64,000 nucleotides of DNA, from NCBI GenBank assembly GCA_025362735.1, contig JANYFL010000039.1, positions 1 to 64,000 on the forward strand, in the 5' to 3' direction. Below, piece after piece: positions 34,879-42,815 of the stretch. How positions within the stretch are numbered: the first letter of the stretch is position 1; every line of letters starts with the position of its first letter. Origin of the DNA: Betaproteobacteria bacterium (GTDB taxonomy: Bacteria > Pseudomonadota > Gammaproteobacteria > Burkholderiales > Burkholderiaceae_D). Both the position numbers and the translations under genes were made by a program. The notes beneath the pieces were generated by a model. It saw nothing but the letters and a program-made list of their open reading frames with translations. It searched no databases and was not told the origin of the DNA.

Positions 34879-36532
34879 AACCGCTTTTTATGACCGACGT
34901 GCCAGCGTGCTATCCCCAGCCGCTCGCTGGCTGAGTTTTCTGCTGCCGCTGTTATTGCTGACTTTTAATCTGGCAGGCGCTCCGCTGTTCAATGTCGACG
35001 AAGGTGCGTTTTCCGAAGCGACGCGCGAGATGTTCACGCGCAACGATTTTGTTTCAACCTGGCTCAACGGCGTACCCCGTTTCGACAAACCGATTCTGAT
35101 CTACTGGTTTCAGGCCGTTTTCTTCTGGATGTTGCACGGCACATCTATACCGCTTGAATGGATTTTTCGTTTGCCTTCGGCGATAGCTGCGGCGTTCTGG
35201 TGCCATGCGATTGCCGTTTTCGCCGGGCCGCGCTTTGGCCGCAATGCGGCGTTGATGGCCTGCGGAATTGCCGCAACCAGTTTGGGCGTTTTCGTGATCG
35301 GTCGTGCGGCCACCGCTGACGCATTACTGAATCTTTTGATCGCGTTGACGCTGTTCGATGCCTGGCGTGTATTGGAACGCAACGAACGCCGTGCGGCACG
35401 CATGCCATGGCACTCCGCATTACATCGTGCCTATTTCTGGATTGCCCTGGGTCTGCTGACCAAGGGGCCGATTGCCATCCTGATCCCGGTGGCGGTGGTC
35501 TTGCTTTACGCACTAACCAGTGGCCGTTTGCTCGACAGTCTGCGATTGTTTTTCAACCCATTCGGCTGGTTGATTCTGATTGTGGTGGCTGCGCCCTGGT
35601 ATGTCGCCATTCTGATTCAACACGGGCAGGCTTTTATCGACGGCTTTATCCTGAAGCACAACGTCGAACGCTTTTCCGGCACTTTGCAAGGGCATTCGGG
35701 CGGCGCCTTTTATTACTTGCTGATGGTGCCATTGCTCTTGTTGCCTTGGTTACCGTGGTTGATTGCCGCCATTGGTCGTATCTGGTCTGATCGTGGTGAC
35801 GGCTTGCATCGCTTTCTCTGGATCTGGTGTCTGTTCGTCATCGGTTTTTTTTCGCTATCCGGCACCAAGCTGCCGCACTATGCCCTGTATGGCTGCACGC
35901 CGTTGTTCTTGCTGTGCGCAGCCCAGTTTGAGCGCGTGCGCAATCCGGTGCTCGCAGGATTGCCCATAGTGGCGATGCTGCTGCTGGTGCTGTTTCTGCC
36001 AGAAGTCTTTGCATATGCCGAGGCTGCCGGATGGGTCAAAGACGCTTATTATCAATTGCAAATCGGTCGCGCCGCAGAAGCCTTGCCGCAGGGCTATCGC
36101 ATTGCCACTGGTGTGGTTTTGGTCTTGGCGATCCTGTTGTTAAGTTGGCGTTCACTCGCGGTCTGGCAACGCGTGCTGTTGGCTGCAGCCTGCAATACCT
36201 TGCTGCTGGCTGGCATGGCACTGCCTTATCTAGGCGACATCCTCGAAGGCCCGGTCAAGCGTGCCGCGCTGTTTGGGCGCGGCTTGCCTGAACCCGCAGC
36301 CCAATGGAATTTTCACATGCCCAGTTTCTCGGTCTATCGCGAGCGCGTCACGCCACTGCGCCCGCCTGTACCCGGGGAGATTGCACTGGTACGCATCGAC
36401 CGCCTGTCACCACATGCAAAAGTGGAGATTCTCTATCATGAGGGTGGTGTGGCATTGATACGGTTGCCGAAGCTGGAGCAGAACTTAGAACTGCCGTCGG
36501 AAAATCCAGCCGGAACCAGTGCAGTGCCTTAA
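34871..36532 (+). CDS. ArnT-like family 39 glycosyltransferase
   Basis: A 553-residue inner-membrane protein with many transmembrane segments. The first periplasmic loop contains NVDEGAFSEATREMFTRNDF, with the acidic residue used by GT39/PMT-type enzymes, and FDKPILIYWFQAVFFWM follows, as in ArnT. These enzymes move a sugar from undecaprenyl phosphate to lipid A or another acceptor. Its ATG at 34871 lies inside the last codons of the GT2 gene (8-base overlap). Acceptor and sugar cannot be told from sequence. Confidence 0.88.
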   Translation: MRETAFYDRRASVLSPAARWLSFLLPLLLLTFNLAGAPLFNVDEGAFSEATREMFTRNDFVSTWLNGVPRFDKPILIYWFQAVFFWMLHGTSIPLEWIFRLPSAIAAAFWCHAIAVFAGPRFGRNAALMACGIAATSLGVFVIGRAATADALLNLLIALTLFDAWRVLERNERRAARMPWHSALHRAYFWIALGLLTKGPIAILIPVAVVLLYALTSGRLLDSLRLFFNPFGWLILIVVAAPWYVAILIQHGQAFIDGFILKHNVERFSGTLQGHSGGAFYYLLMVPLLLLPWLPWLIAAIGRIWSDRGDGLHRFLWIWCLFVIGFFSLSGTKLPHYALYGCTPLFLLCAAQFERVRNPVLAGLPIVAMLLLVLFLPEVFAYAEAAGWVKDAYYQLQIGRAAEALPQGYRIATGVVLVLAILLLSWRSLAVWQRVLLAAACNTLLLAGMALPYLGDILEGPVKRAALFGRGLPEPAAQWNFHMPSFSVYRERVTPLRPPVPGEIALVRIDRLSPHAKVEILYHEGGVALIRLPKLEQNLELPSENPAGTSAVP

Positions 36533-36565
36533 GGTCTCACTGCAACATCCTTTCGGGAGTCTGCA

Positions 36566-37372
36566 ATGCTGGGTCGATCTCGCCACAAAAAGCCGCTCAA
36601 AATCGGCATCTCGCCGCGCCTGTTTCATCCACAACCGGGTGCGACAGGGTTGCAATCCAAGCCCCTGATGTATCTGGAACAATCGGTTGCCCATTGGGTC
36701 ATGTCGCGTGATGTGATGGTATCGATGATTCCCACCATAGCCGGTGATGCGCTGATCTCACGCAGCAATATCCGCTTGTCTGACTATGCCGAACATTTTG
36801 ATGGACTGGTACTGCAAGGCGGCGCCGATCTTAGCCCGTCGAGCTACAGCGAAGACCCGATCAAGCCCGAGTGGACTGGCGACAAGGTACGCGATGAATT
36901 CGAACTTGAATTGTTGATGGAATTCATCGAAGCGCGCAAGCCGGTGCTGGGCATCTGTCGCGGCGCCCAATTGATTAACGTGGCCTTCGGCGGTACCTTG
37001 TACCAGGACATTCCATCGCAAAATCCACAGGCGATCACGCACGTTGACGAAAAACTCTACGAACATCTGATCCACGAAATCCGCTTCGAGAAAAATTCAA
37101 AGCTGTCGCGGCTCTATCCCGATCTCGCCCCGGAAGCACCTCTTCGCGTCAATTCGATTCATCATCAAGCGGCACGCCGCATCGGCAAAAGTATCGTCGT
37201 CGAAGCGTGGTCAGTGCCGGACAACATCCCCGAAGCCATTCGCGCCAACGTCGACAGCTATGTTTTCGGCATCCAGTGGCATCCGGAGTTTCATCGCCCG
37301 GACGATGCGAGTGTGCTGAATTGCACGCCTATACTCGAAGACTTTCTTGCTGCGGTTCGCAAACGGCTTTGA
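36566..37372 (+). CDS. Gamma-glutamyl-gamma-aminobutyrate hydrolase family (PuuD-like) amidotransferase
   Basis: A 268-residue class I glutamine-amidotransferase-fold peptidase. The nucleophile is in VLGICRGAQLINVAFGG, the oxyanion region is DGLVLQGGADLSPSSY, and the catalytic His-Glu pair is in FGIQWHPEF. NSIHHQAARRIG agrees with the PuuD/PF07722 family, which hydrolyses gamma-glutamyl amides such as gamma-glutamyl-GABA. No other putrescine-degradation gene is nearby, so the natural substrate is open. Confidence 0.88.
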   Translation: MLGRSRHKKPLKIGISPRLFHPQPGATGLQSKPLMYLEQSVAHWVMSRDVMVSMIPTIAGDALISRSNIRLSDYAEHFDGLVLQGGADLSPSSYSEDPIKPEWTGDKVRDEFELELLMEFIEARKPVLGICRGAQLINVAFGGTLYQDIPSQNPQAITHVDEKLYEHLIHEIRFEKNSKLSRLYPDLAPEAPLRVNSIHHQAARRIGKSIVVEAWSVPDNIPEAIRANVDSYVFGIQWHPEFHRPDDASVLNCTPILEDFLAAVRKRL

Positions 37373-37411
37373 CCGGTATTTGGTCGCGCTGCATCCAGGC
37401 CAATCAATTTT

Positions 37412-37552
37412 CCGTTCGTCCTGAGTAGCCCGTAGGGCGTATCGAAGGATGAGCGGAAAATCACTGCAGCATGCAAAGCTGCCATCTACGTCGCTAAGCG
37501 ACGGTTCATCCTTCGATACGGCGAGCTTCGCCCACCTACTCAGGACGAACGG
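37412..37552. repeat. Two inverted copies of the CGTTCGTCCTGAG palindrome
   Basis: A copy at 37412-37456 (CCGTTCGTCCTGAGTAGCCC...GAAGGATGAGCGG) and a reversed copy at 37503-37552 (GGTTCATCCTTCGATACGGC...CTCAGGACGAACGG) flank a 46-base spacer. Together they can form one large hairpin. They fill the first part of the 415-base gap between the PuuD-like gene and metX; the rest is the metX leader. Confidence 0.85.
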
Positions 37553-37625
37553 TAGTTATGTGCCACTTTGTATCGCCACTGCAAACCAGTTTGACCGATG
37601 CACAACCTTCCGTTAATCTTCTCAG

Positions 37626-37729
37626 TGCGCCGATTTGATCTTTCCTGTCGTTGAACCAGCAGGATCAGCTTGCGGGCGCGGAGTAAGTCAGAACTGACTT
37701 ACTTAATAAATACGGCTAAAGCGAGCATC
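37626..37729 (+). promoter_or_regulatory. Candidate SAM-II-type riboswitch (long-loop variant) upstream of metX
   Basis: A stem TGCGCC / GGCGCG (37626-37631 and 37675-37680) is followed at once by GATTTGATC (consensus GAUUUGA-C) and closed by GCTTGC (consensus UUGC). After it come AATAAATACGGCTAAAG (37705-37721; consensus AUAAA-GU-GCUAAA) and GCGAGC, which can pair with GCTTGC as a pseudoknot. Extra hairpins sit in loop 1 (TCCTG/CAGGA) and between stem and core (GTAAGTCAG/CTGACTTAC, 37683-37702). SAM-II sensors are known before metX in Alphaproteobacteria; the assignment here is by eye. Confidence 0.6.
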
Positions 37730-37766
37730 TCACTCCGACGCATGCTTTAGCCGCCGACACTTTTTT
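37713..37766 (+). promoter_or_regulatory. Expression-platform hairpin with T-run before metX
   Basis: CGGCTAAAGC (37713-37722) pairs perfectly with GCTTTAGCCG (37744-37753), and six T follow seven bases later. The left arm is the conserved core of the candidate riboswitch, so ligand binding and this hairpin exclude each other. It may be an attenuator or an anti-aptamer stem; the direction of control is not obvious. Confidence 0.6.
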
Positions 37767-37787
37767 ATTGAATGGCTGGCTGTTTCA

Positions 37788-38906
37788 ATGTTTGTCACAC
37801 CGCAACGCTTCGATTTCGCCGGACCACTGACGCTGCGCAGCGGCGCACAGCTGCGCGACTATTCGCTGGCGGTCGAAACCTATGGCACGCTGAATGCCGC
37901 GCGTTCCAACGCGGTGTTGATCTGTCACGCGCTCAATGCCTCGCACCATGTCGCCGGGGCTTATGCGGACGACAAGGAAAATCTCGGCTGGTGGGACAAC
38001 ATGGTCGGGCCCGGCAAGCCGGTCGATACCAATCGCTTTTTCGTCATCGGCGTCAACAACCTGGGGTCCTGTTTCGGCTCGACCGGACCGGCTTCGCTCA
38101 ATCCAACTACAGGTAAACCTTATGGCGCGGACTTTCCTGTCGTCACGGTCGAAGACTGGGTTGATGCGCAAGCCCAACTGGCCGATGTGCTCGGCATTCA
38201 ACGCTTTGCGGCGGTGATGGGCGGTAGCCTCGGCGGCATGCAGGCGCTGGCTTGGAGCACGCGTTATCCGGATCGCATTGCTCACTGCATCGTGATTGCA
38301 TCGACGCCCAAGCTCTCGGCGCAGAACATTGCGTTTAACGATGTCGCGCGCCAGGCCATCATGACCGACCCCGACTTTCACGGCGGTCATTATTACGAGC
38401 ACGGCATCGTGCCCAAACGTGGCTTACGCGTGGCACGCATGATCGGCCACATCACTTATCTTTCTGATGATGACATGGCCGAGAAATTCGGCCGTACACT
38501 ACGTGCCGACAACCTCAAGTTCGGCTTCGACGCCGAGTTTCAGATCGAGAGTTATCTGCGTTATCAGGGAGACAAGTTCTCTGAATATTTTGACGCGAAT
38601 ACTTATTTATTGATCACCAAGGCGCTCGACTATTTTGATCCAGCCAGCCAGCATGGCGGCAATCTGGCTGCGGCACTCGCCAAAACCAAATCCAAGTTTT
38701 TCGTTGTGTCGTTCACAACCGACTGGCGTTTCGCACCGGAGCGCAGCCGCGAAATTGTGCGCGCCCTGCTCGAGCACAAACGCGCAGTGACTTATGCCGA
38801 AATCGACGCGCCGCATGGGCACGATGCGTTCCTGCTGGAAGACCCGCGCTATCACGCCGAAATCCGTGCTTATTTCAATCGCATTGCGACCGAGGTGCGC
38901 GCATGA
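37788..38906 (+). CDS. metX: Homoserine O-acyltransferase MetX
   Basis: Acylates L-homoserine, with acetyl-CoA or succinyl-CoA, for methionine synthesis. The 372-residue alpha/beta-hydrolase has [14 protein letters not shown], the oxyanion [12 protein letters not shown], the nucleophile in [15 protein letters not shown] and the catalytic His in [11 protein letters not shown]. Acyl donor choice cannot be read with confidence; many proteobacterial MetX use succinyl-CoA. The start has no clear ribosome site, and ATTGAA before it can pair with TTTCAAT around the ATG. It overlaps metW by four bases. Confidence 0.95.
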   Translation: MFVTPQRFDFAGPLTLRSGAQLRDYSLAVETYGTLNAARSNAVLICHALNASHHVAGAYADDKENLGWWDNMVGPGKPVDTNRFFVIGVNNLGSCFGSTGPASLNPTTGKPYGADFPVVTVEDWVDAQAQLADVLGIQRFAAVMGGSLGGMQALAWSTRYPDRIAHCIVIASTPKLSAQNIAFNDVARQAIMTDPDFHGGHYYEHGIVPKRGLRVARMIGHITYLSDDDMAEKFGRTLRADNLKFGFDAEFQIESYLRYQGDKFSEYFDANTYLLITKALDYFDPASQHGGNLAAALAKTKSKFFVVSFTTDWRFAPERSREIVRALLEHKRAVTYAEIDAPHGHDAFLLEDPRYHAEIRAYFNRIATEVRA

Positions 38907-39520
38907 GTACCTTGCCGAAAAAAGTATCGCGCCAGTCCTTGCGCTCTGACCTCGCTTTCGTGGCCGACTGGATTGCACCCGGTTCGTCGGTACTCGATCT
39001 GGGCTGCGGTGATGGTGCGCTGTTAGCGTATCTACAGGAGAAAAAAGCCTGCAAATGCTATGGCGTCGAAATCGACGATGAAAAAGTTTTGGCCAGCATG
39101 AATAACGGTGTCAACGTGCTGCAGCAGAATCTGGAAGATGGACTGGCATTGTTCGGTGATCAGTCCTTCGACACCGTGTTGCAATTGGAAAGTTTGCAGA
39201 TGCTGCAGCATACGCAGAACATGCTGCGCGAAATCGCCCGCGTGGGCCGTCAGAGTATTGTCACTTTCCCTAATTTTGCTTACTGGGCCAATCGCATTTC
39301 TATCCTGCGTGGCCGTATGCCGATCACGAAGTCACTCCCCTATCAGTGGTACGACACGCCGAATCTGCGCTTTTCCACCGTGGCCGATTTCACCGATCTA
39401 GCCAGCCACAGTGGACTCGATATCCTCGATAAAGTTGCACTTCATGAAGGTGTGCCGGTGCAATTTTTACCAAAGTTGCGTGGAAGCCTTGCAGTCTTCC
39501 GGTTCCGCAATAAGATGTAA
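38903..39520 (+). CDS. metW: Methionine biosynthesis protein MetW
   Basis: A 205-residue SAM-methyltransferase-fold protein that accompanies MetX in Proteobacteria and is needed for its full activity. The SAM motif is [17 protein letters not shown], with [10 protein letters not shown] and the MetW-specific [27 protein letters not shown] and [10 protein letters not shown]. It overlaps metX by four bases, the usual coupled arrangement. Confidence 0.96.
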   Translation: MSTLPKKVSRQSLRSDLAFVADWIAPGSSVLDLGCGDGALLAYLQEKKACKCYGVEIDDEKVLASMNNGVNVLQQNLEDGLALFGDQSFDTVLQLESLQMLQHTQNMLREIARVGRQSIVTFPNFAYWANRISILRGRMPITKSLPYQWYDTPNLRFSTVADFTDLASHSGLDILDKVALHEGVPVQFLPKLRGSLAVFRFRNKM

Positions 39521-39549
39521 GTTCCGGAACCACAACACGGGGAAGAACT

Positions 39550-39963
39550 ATGCGGCATTTCATTCGCCACCCCACCGATGTACCCATCGAAGTGCAAAGG
39601 GCGTCAGATCATCTCTTCGCCCCTCAGCGCATGCACAACGTCAGTTGCGGCGGGCTGGAATTTTTCTCCTACATTCCCATCGAACCGGATAGCGTGATTG
39701 CCTTGCGCTTTCCTTATCTGAACCCCGCGTTTGAAATCCCTGCCGCACGCGTGGCCTGGTGTAATCGTTATGGGCCTTGCTATAACATCGGCGTGCAGTT
39801 CACCGACACGGACGAGGCGTTTAATGTGCGCATGGTCGAGCAGATTTGCCATATCGAAAGTTATCGTCATGACGTCGAAGAGCGCGAAGGTCGACATCTC
39901 AGTCCGGAAGAAGCCGCAGAGGAATGGATCAAGCAGAGTGCATCGACTTTTCCCAATCCTTGA
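39550..39963 (+). CDS. PilZ domain protein
   Basis: A 137-residue protein with the two parts of a PilZ c-di-GMP site: RHFIRHPTDVPIEVQ near the N-terminus (R-x3-R) and NVSCGGLEFF (N-x-S-x2-G), followed by RVAWCNRYGPCYNIGVQF. It may bind c-di-GMP, which fits the presence of GGDEF and EAL proteins at 49.8-54.6 kb. The ligand motif looks complete; the output is unknown. It lies 29 bases after metW. Confidence 0.8.
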   Translation: MRHFIRHPTDVPIEVQRASDHLFAPQRMHNVSCGGLEFFSYIPIEPDSVIALRFPYLNPAFEIPAARVAWCNRYGPCYNIGVQFTDTDEAFNVRMVEQICHIESYRHDVEEREGRHLSPEEAAEEWIKQSASTFPNP

Positions 39964-39978
39964 AGTCGCTCTCGGCCA

Positions 39979-40893
39979 CTATTGCATTGTTGTCGGACCA
40001 ACTAGAGTAGTGAAGCAGGCAGTCGCAAAAAGAATAATGCCGACGAGCACCATTTCAAACTGGATTGAACGTTTCAGTTGCGCCAACGCCTTCCCCTCTC
40101 CATTCGACAAGCGTGGCGTCAAACGTAATTTGTTCATCGCGGCAAAGCCCAACAGCAAAGCAACGCTACTTAATTTGATAACGAACATCTGCCCGTAAGC
40201 AGAGCGCCACAGTTCGTCAAGTGTCCCGAGTATCAGGCTCAGCAAGATCAGTCCAGAAACAATGAGGAGACTGACCATAAAGGCAGCAATGACCCCGAAG
40301 CGACGCATGACCCGTGCAATATGCGGCATATCTTTACCGCATGCCAACCGGTACAAGGGCCACAGGGCGCCCAACCAGTAAGCAATCGCCAGTAAGTGCA
40401 GGAGCAACAAAGCCATTGGCGCTACGCCGTAGCCTTTGACCTCACCTGCATGTCCAACCCAGGCAAAGGAGATGACGATCAGGATGGCCCCAAAAATGGC
40501 GATGCTATTTTTTATGCGGGTCGCACTCCCTCGCAGCATGACCCACACCAGCACAGCGCCCGCCAATCGCAAGCCAGTCGCCCAGCCCTCTCGGGACTGC
40601 AAGACCATGCGGGTCATTTCGAGATCGAACATGGCGGCCGATGAACCACTGAGCAAGCCGTTCATGATGGCGATGCGAAAAATGGATAAGGCTATGACGA
40701 TCAGCGACGCCCAGGCGACGACTTTTGTGAACGTGTGCCATTCCTGTTCAGTCAAATCCCCGTAGAAGAGCAACAGAAACAACATGCCTCCACCCGTGAA
40801 AAAACTCGCGCCATAAGTCAGTGCCTTGATGAAGACTGCCATTAACTGCCATACATCCACATCGAAAAAAGCAGTCTCCAACGCGAGTTCCAT
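39979..40893 (-). CDS. copD: CopD-family copper membrane protein
   Basis: A 304-residue membrane protein with about eight helices, matching the CopD/PcoD/YebZ family that works with CopC in copper uptake or handling. GHAGEVKGYGVAPMALLLLHLLAIAYWLGALWPLYRL contains the conserved His and Trp typical of the family; a His-containing helix and C-terminal TLVGPTT are also present. It follows copC by 27 bases and ends the copper operon, convergent with the PilZ gene. Confidence 0.88.
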   Translation of the reverse strand: MELALETAFFDVDVWQLMAVFIKALTYGASFFTGGGMLFLLLFYGDLTEQEWHTFTKVVAWASLIVIALSIFRIAIMNGLLSGSSAAMFDLEMTRMVLQSREGWATGLRLAGAVLVWVMLRGSATRIKNSIAIFGAILIVISFAWVGHAGEVKGYGVAPMALLLLHLLAIAYWLGALWPLYRLACGKDMPHIARVMRRFGVIAAFMVSLLIVSGLILLSLILGTLDELWRSAYGQMFVIKLSSVALLLGFAAMNKLRLTPRLSNGEGKALAQLKRSIQFEMVLVGIILFATACFTTLVGPTTMQ

Positions 40894-40920
40894 GATGACA
40901 GCTGATGTGGATTGTGATTT

Positions 40921-41292
40921 CTACTGACCCGACACAGCGAATGGCAAGCTGCCTGTCATGGCATGACCATCCTCAGCCAGCGTCGCCCACTTGAGCTGAT
41001 ATTTACCCTTGGCCAGCGCAGGCACCGGAATAACAAATGTGGTCATGGTAGCGGCCTTGAGATCAGGCTTCACAGCGATTTCAGTGCCCGGTTGGTCAAG
41101 GCTGACCAGTTTGAATTGCGTCAGCCTGGTGGGGTGATTGAATTCGAGCGTGACTTGCTTCGGCATAGTTTTAAGGACTTCATCTTTGGCTGGCGAAGAT
41201 TTTGTGAGCATGCTGTGAGCCATGCCGCTGAGTGGCAAGAGCATGGCGCTCGCGGCAACAGAAAAAGTGAGAAGCAGTAATTTGACGTTCAT
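40921..41292 (-). CDS. copC: CopC-type periplasmic copper-binding protein
   Basis: A 123-residue exported protein. The signal peptide ends at GMA, so the mature protein starts with His, the Cu(II) ligand of CopC. KSSPAKDEVLKTMPKQVTL and the C-terminal EDGHAMTGSLPFAV (second His ligand) are diagnostic. No Met-rich Cu(I) loop is seen, so it belongs to the CopC type that binds only Cu(II). It is followed by copD and preceded by the multicopper oxidase. Confidence 0.92.
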   Translation of the reverse strand: MNVKLLLLTFSVAASAMLLPLSGMAHSMLTKSSPAKDEVLKTMPKQVTLEFNHPTRLTQFKLVSLDQPGTEIAVKPDLKAATMTTFVIPVPALAKGKYQLKWATLAEDGHAMTGSLPFAVSGQ

Positions 41293-41337
41293 GATATTTC
41301 CTTTCAGAGATCATAAAAACGAGTCCTTGCTTAAGAC

Positions 41338-42747
41338 TCAGTGATGGTTGTGATTCGTCGGTTTTCGAATATTGATTTCGACGCTCTGCTTGCTGGTCGT
41401 TTCAGAGTTCGGTGCGGCACCCCGCTCGATTGCAGGAGACTCCCCTTCCAGCAAATAGGCCGTTGTCCCTTTGGGCGGCACATAGTCGCCAGGGTCTTTG
41501 TAGTCATTGCGCGCCAATCCGTTACGCACCTTCAGCGTGGTGAACATACCGCCCATTTCAAGCGGGCCATATGGGCCGGTGCCTGTCATCATCGGCAGGG
41601 TATTGTCGGGCAGCGGCATCTGCATGGCCATTCCCTCATGCGTCATCGAACCGCCCTTGTCGCCCATCACCATATAGCCGGGAATCAGGTTCGTAATCCT
41701 TTCAGCAACTTTGCTGTGATCCACACCGATCATGGTGGGCACATCATGACCCATGGCATTCATGGTGTGATGGCTTTTGTGACAATGCAATGCCCAGTCT
41801 CCCGGTTCACTGGCAATGAACTCAATCGCACGCATCTGGCCGACGGCGATATCCGTCGTGACCTCGGGCCAGCGTGAGGCCGGATTGGTCCAGCCACCGT
41901 CGGTACCGGCCACCACAAATTCATGACCATGCAAATGAATCGGATGATTGGTCATGGTCAAATTTCCAACGCGAATACGCACGCGGTCGCCTTTGCGCAC
42001 AACCAGCGGGTCGATACCCGGAAAGACACGGCTGTTGAAGGTCCAAAGATTGAAGTTGAGCATGGTGTTGACCTTGGGCGTAAAACTGCCAGGCTCGACA
42101 TCATAGGCATTGAGCAGAAAGACAAAGTCACGATCAGCCGGTTTGTATCCAGGCAAACTTGAAGTTTTCGGATGTGTAACCCAGAAGCCCGCCATGCCCA
42201 TGGCCATTTGCACCATCTCATCGGCGTGCGGGTGATACATGAAAGTACCTGCGCGTTTCGCTTCAAATTCGTAGACATAGGTCTGGCCTGGCTGGATCGC
42301 AGGCTGGGTCAGGCCACTGACACCATCCATGCCATTCGGTACGCGCTGACCATGCCAGTGAATGCTGGTGTGTTCGGGCAAACGATTGGTGACGTAAATA
42401 CGCACACGGTCGCCCTCGACCACCTCAATGGTTGGCCCCGGTGACTGGCCGTTATAGCCCCACAAATGCGCCTTCATGCCAGGTGCTATCTCACGCACGA
42501 TCGGTTCAGCCACAAGGTGGAATTCCTTGACCCCGTTTTTCATGCGCCAGGGCAAAGACCATCCATTAAGCGTGACGACGGAGTGATACGGGTGGCCATT
42601 GGGCGGTGGCAGCGGTGCCTGTGTCGCAGCCGAGTCAGTGCTTGCGATCTCTGGAATCGCTGCGAGTGCGGAACGGCTCACTGCGGTGGCGGCAATACCT
42701 GCCGTCAGGGCTGCGCCCGCGTTGGTGAAAAAATTGCGTCGGTTCAT
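41338..42747 (-). CDS. Multicopper oxidase (CopA/CueO-type copper resistance)
   Basis: A 469-residue periplasmic oxidase exported by Tat (NRRNFFTNAG near the start). Copper ligand sets are SIHWHGQ, MYHPHADEM, HPIHLHGHEF and LHCHKSHHTMNAMGH, which supply the type 1, 2 and 3 sites. It resembles the short CopA-like copper oxidases that detoxify Cu(I). The start was placed at ATG 42747, with AAGGA nine bases upstream; an open frame extends 24 codons further but lacks a ribosome site. It ends 45 bases before copC. Confidence 0.9.
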   Translation of the reverse strand: MNRRNFFTNAGAALTAGIAATAVSRSALAAIPEIASTDSAATQAPLPPPNGHPYHSVVTLNGWSLPWRMKNGVKEFHLVAEPIVREIAPGMKAHLWGYNGQSPGPTIEVVEGDRVRIYVTNRLPEHTSIHWHGQRVPNGMDGVSGLTQPAIQPGQTYVYEFEAKRAGTFMYHPHADEMVQMAMGMAGFWVTHPKTSSLPGYKPADRDFVFLLNAYDVEPGSFTPKVNTMLNFNLWTFNSRVFPGIDPLVVRKGDRVRIRVGNLTMTNHPIHLHGHEFVVAGTDGGWTNPASRWPEVTTDIAVGQMRAIEFIASEPGDWALHCHKSHHTMNAMGHDVPTMIGVDHSKVAERITNLIPGYMVMGDKGGSMTHEGMAMQMPLPDNTLPMMTGTGPYGPLEMGGMFTTLKVRNGLARNDYKDPGDYVPPKGTTAYLLEGESPAIERGAAPNSETTSKQSVEINIRKPTNHNHH

Positions 42748-42815
42748 GGGGTGTCCTTGATTTTGCATTGGGTCACTTGGTCTGGGGGCCAGCGGGAATC
42801 GAACAACCAAGGTCT

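Noticed and set aside
37713-37766. Calling the metX leader hairpin a simple terminator
   Set aside because: The T-run starts seven bases after the stem, and the left arm is part of the aptamer-like core, so a plain intrinsic terminator is not certain; it is listed as an expression-platform hairpin instead.
42778-42806. Reverse-strand sequence resembling a tRNA 3' end (TTCGATTCCCGC, GGCCCCC, then CCA a few bases later)
   Set aside because: The T-stem does not pair (GGTTG against CCCGC), no matching acceptor 5' strand, D-arm or anticodon arm is found upstream, and CCA is not directly after the acceptor. Probably chance, at most a decayed remnant.
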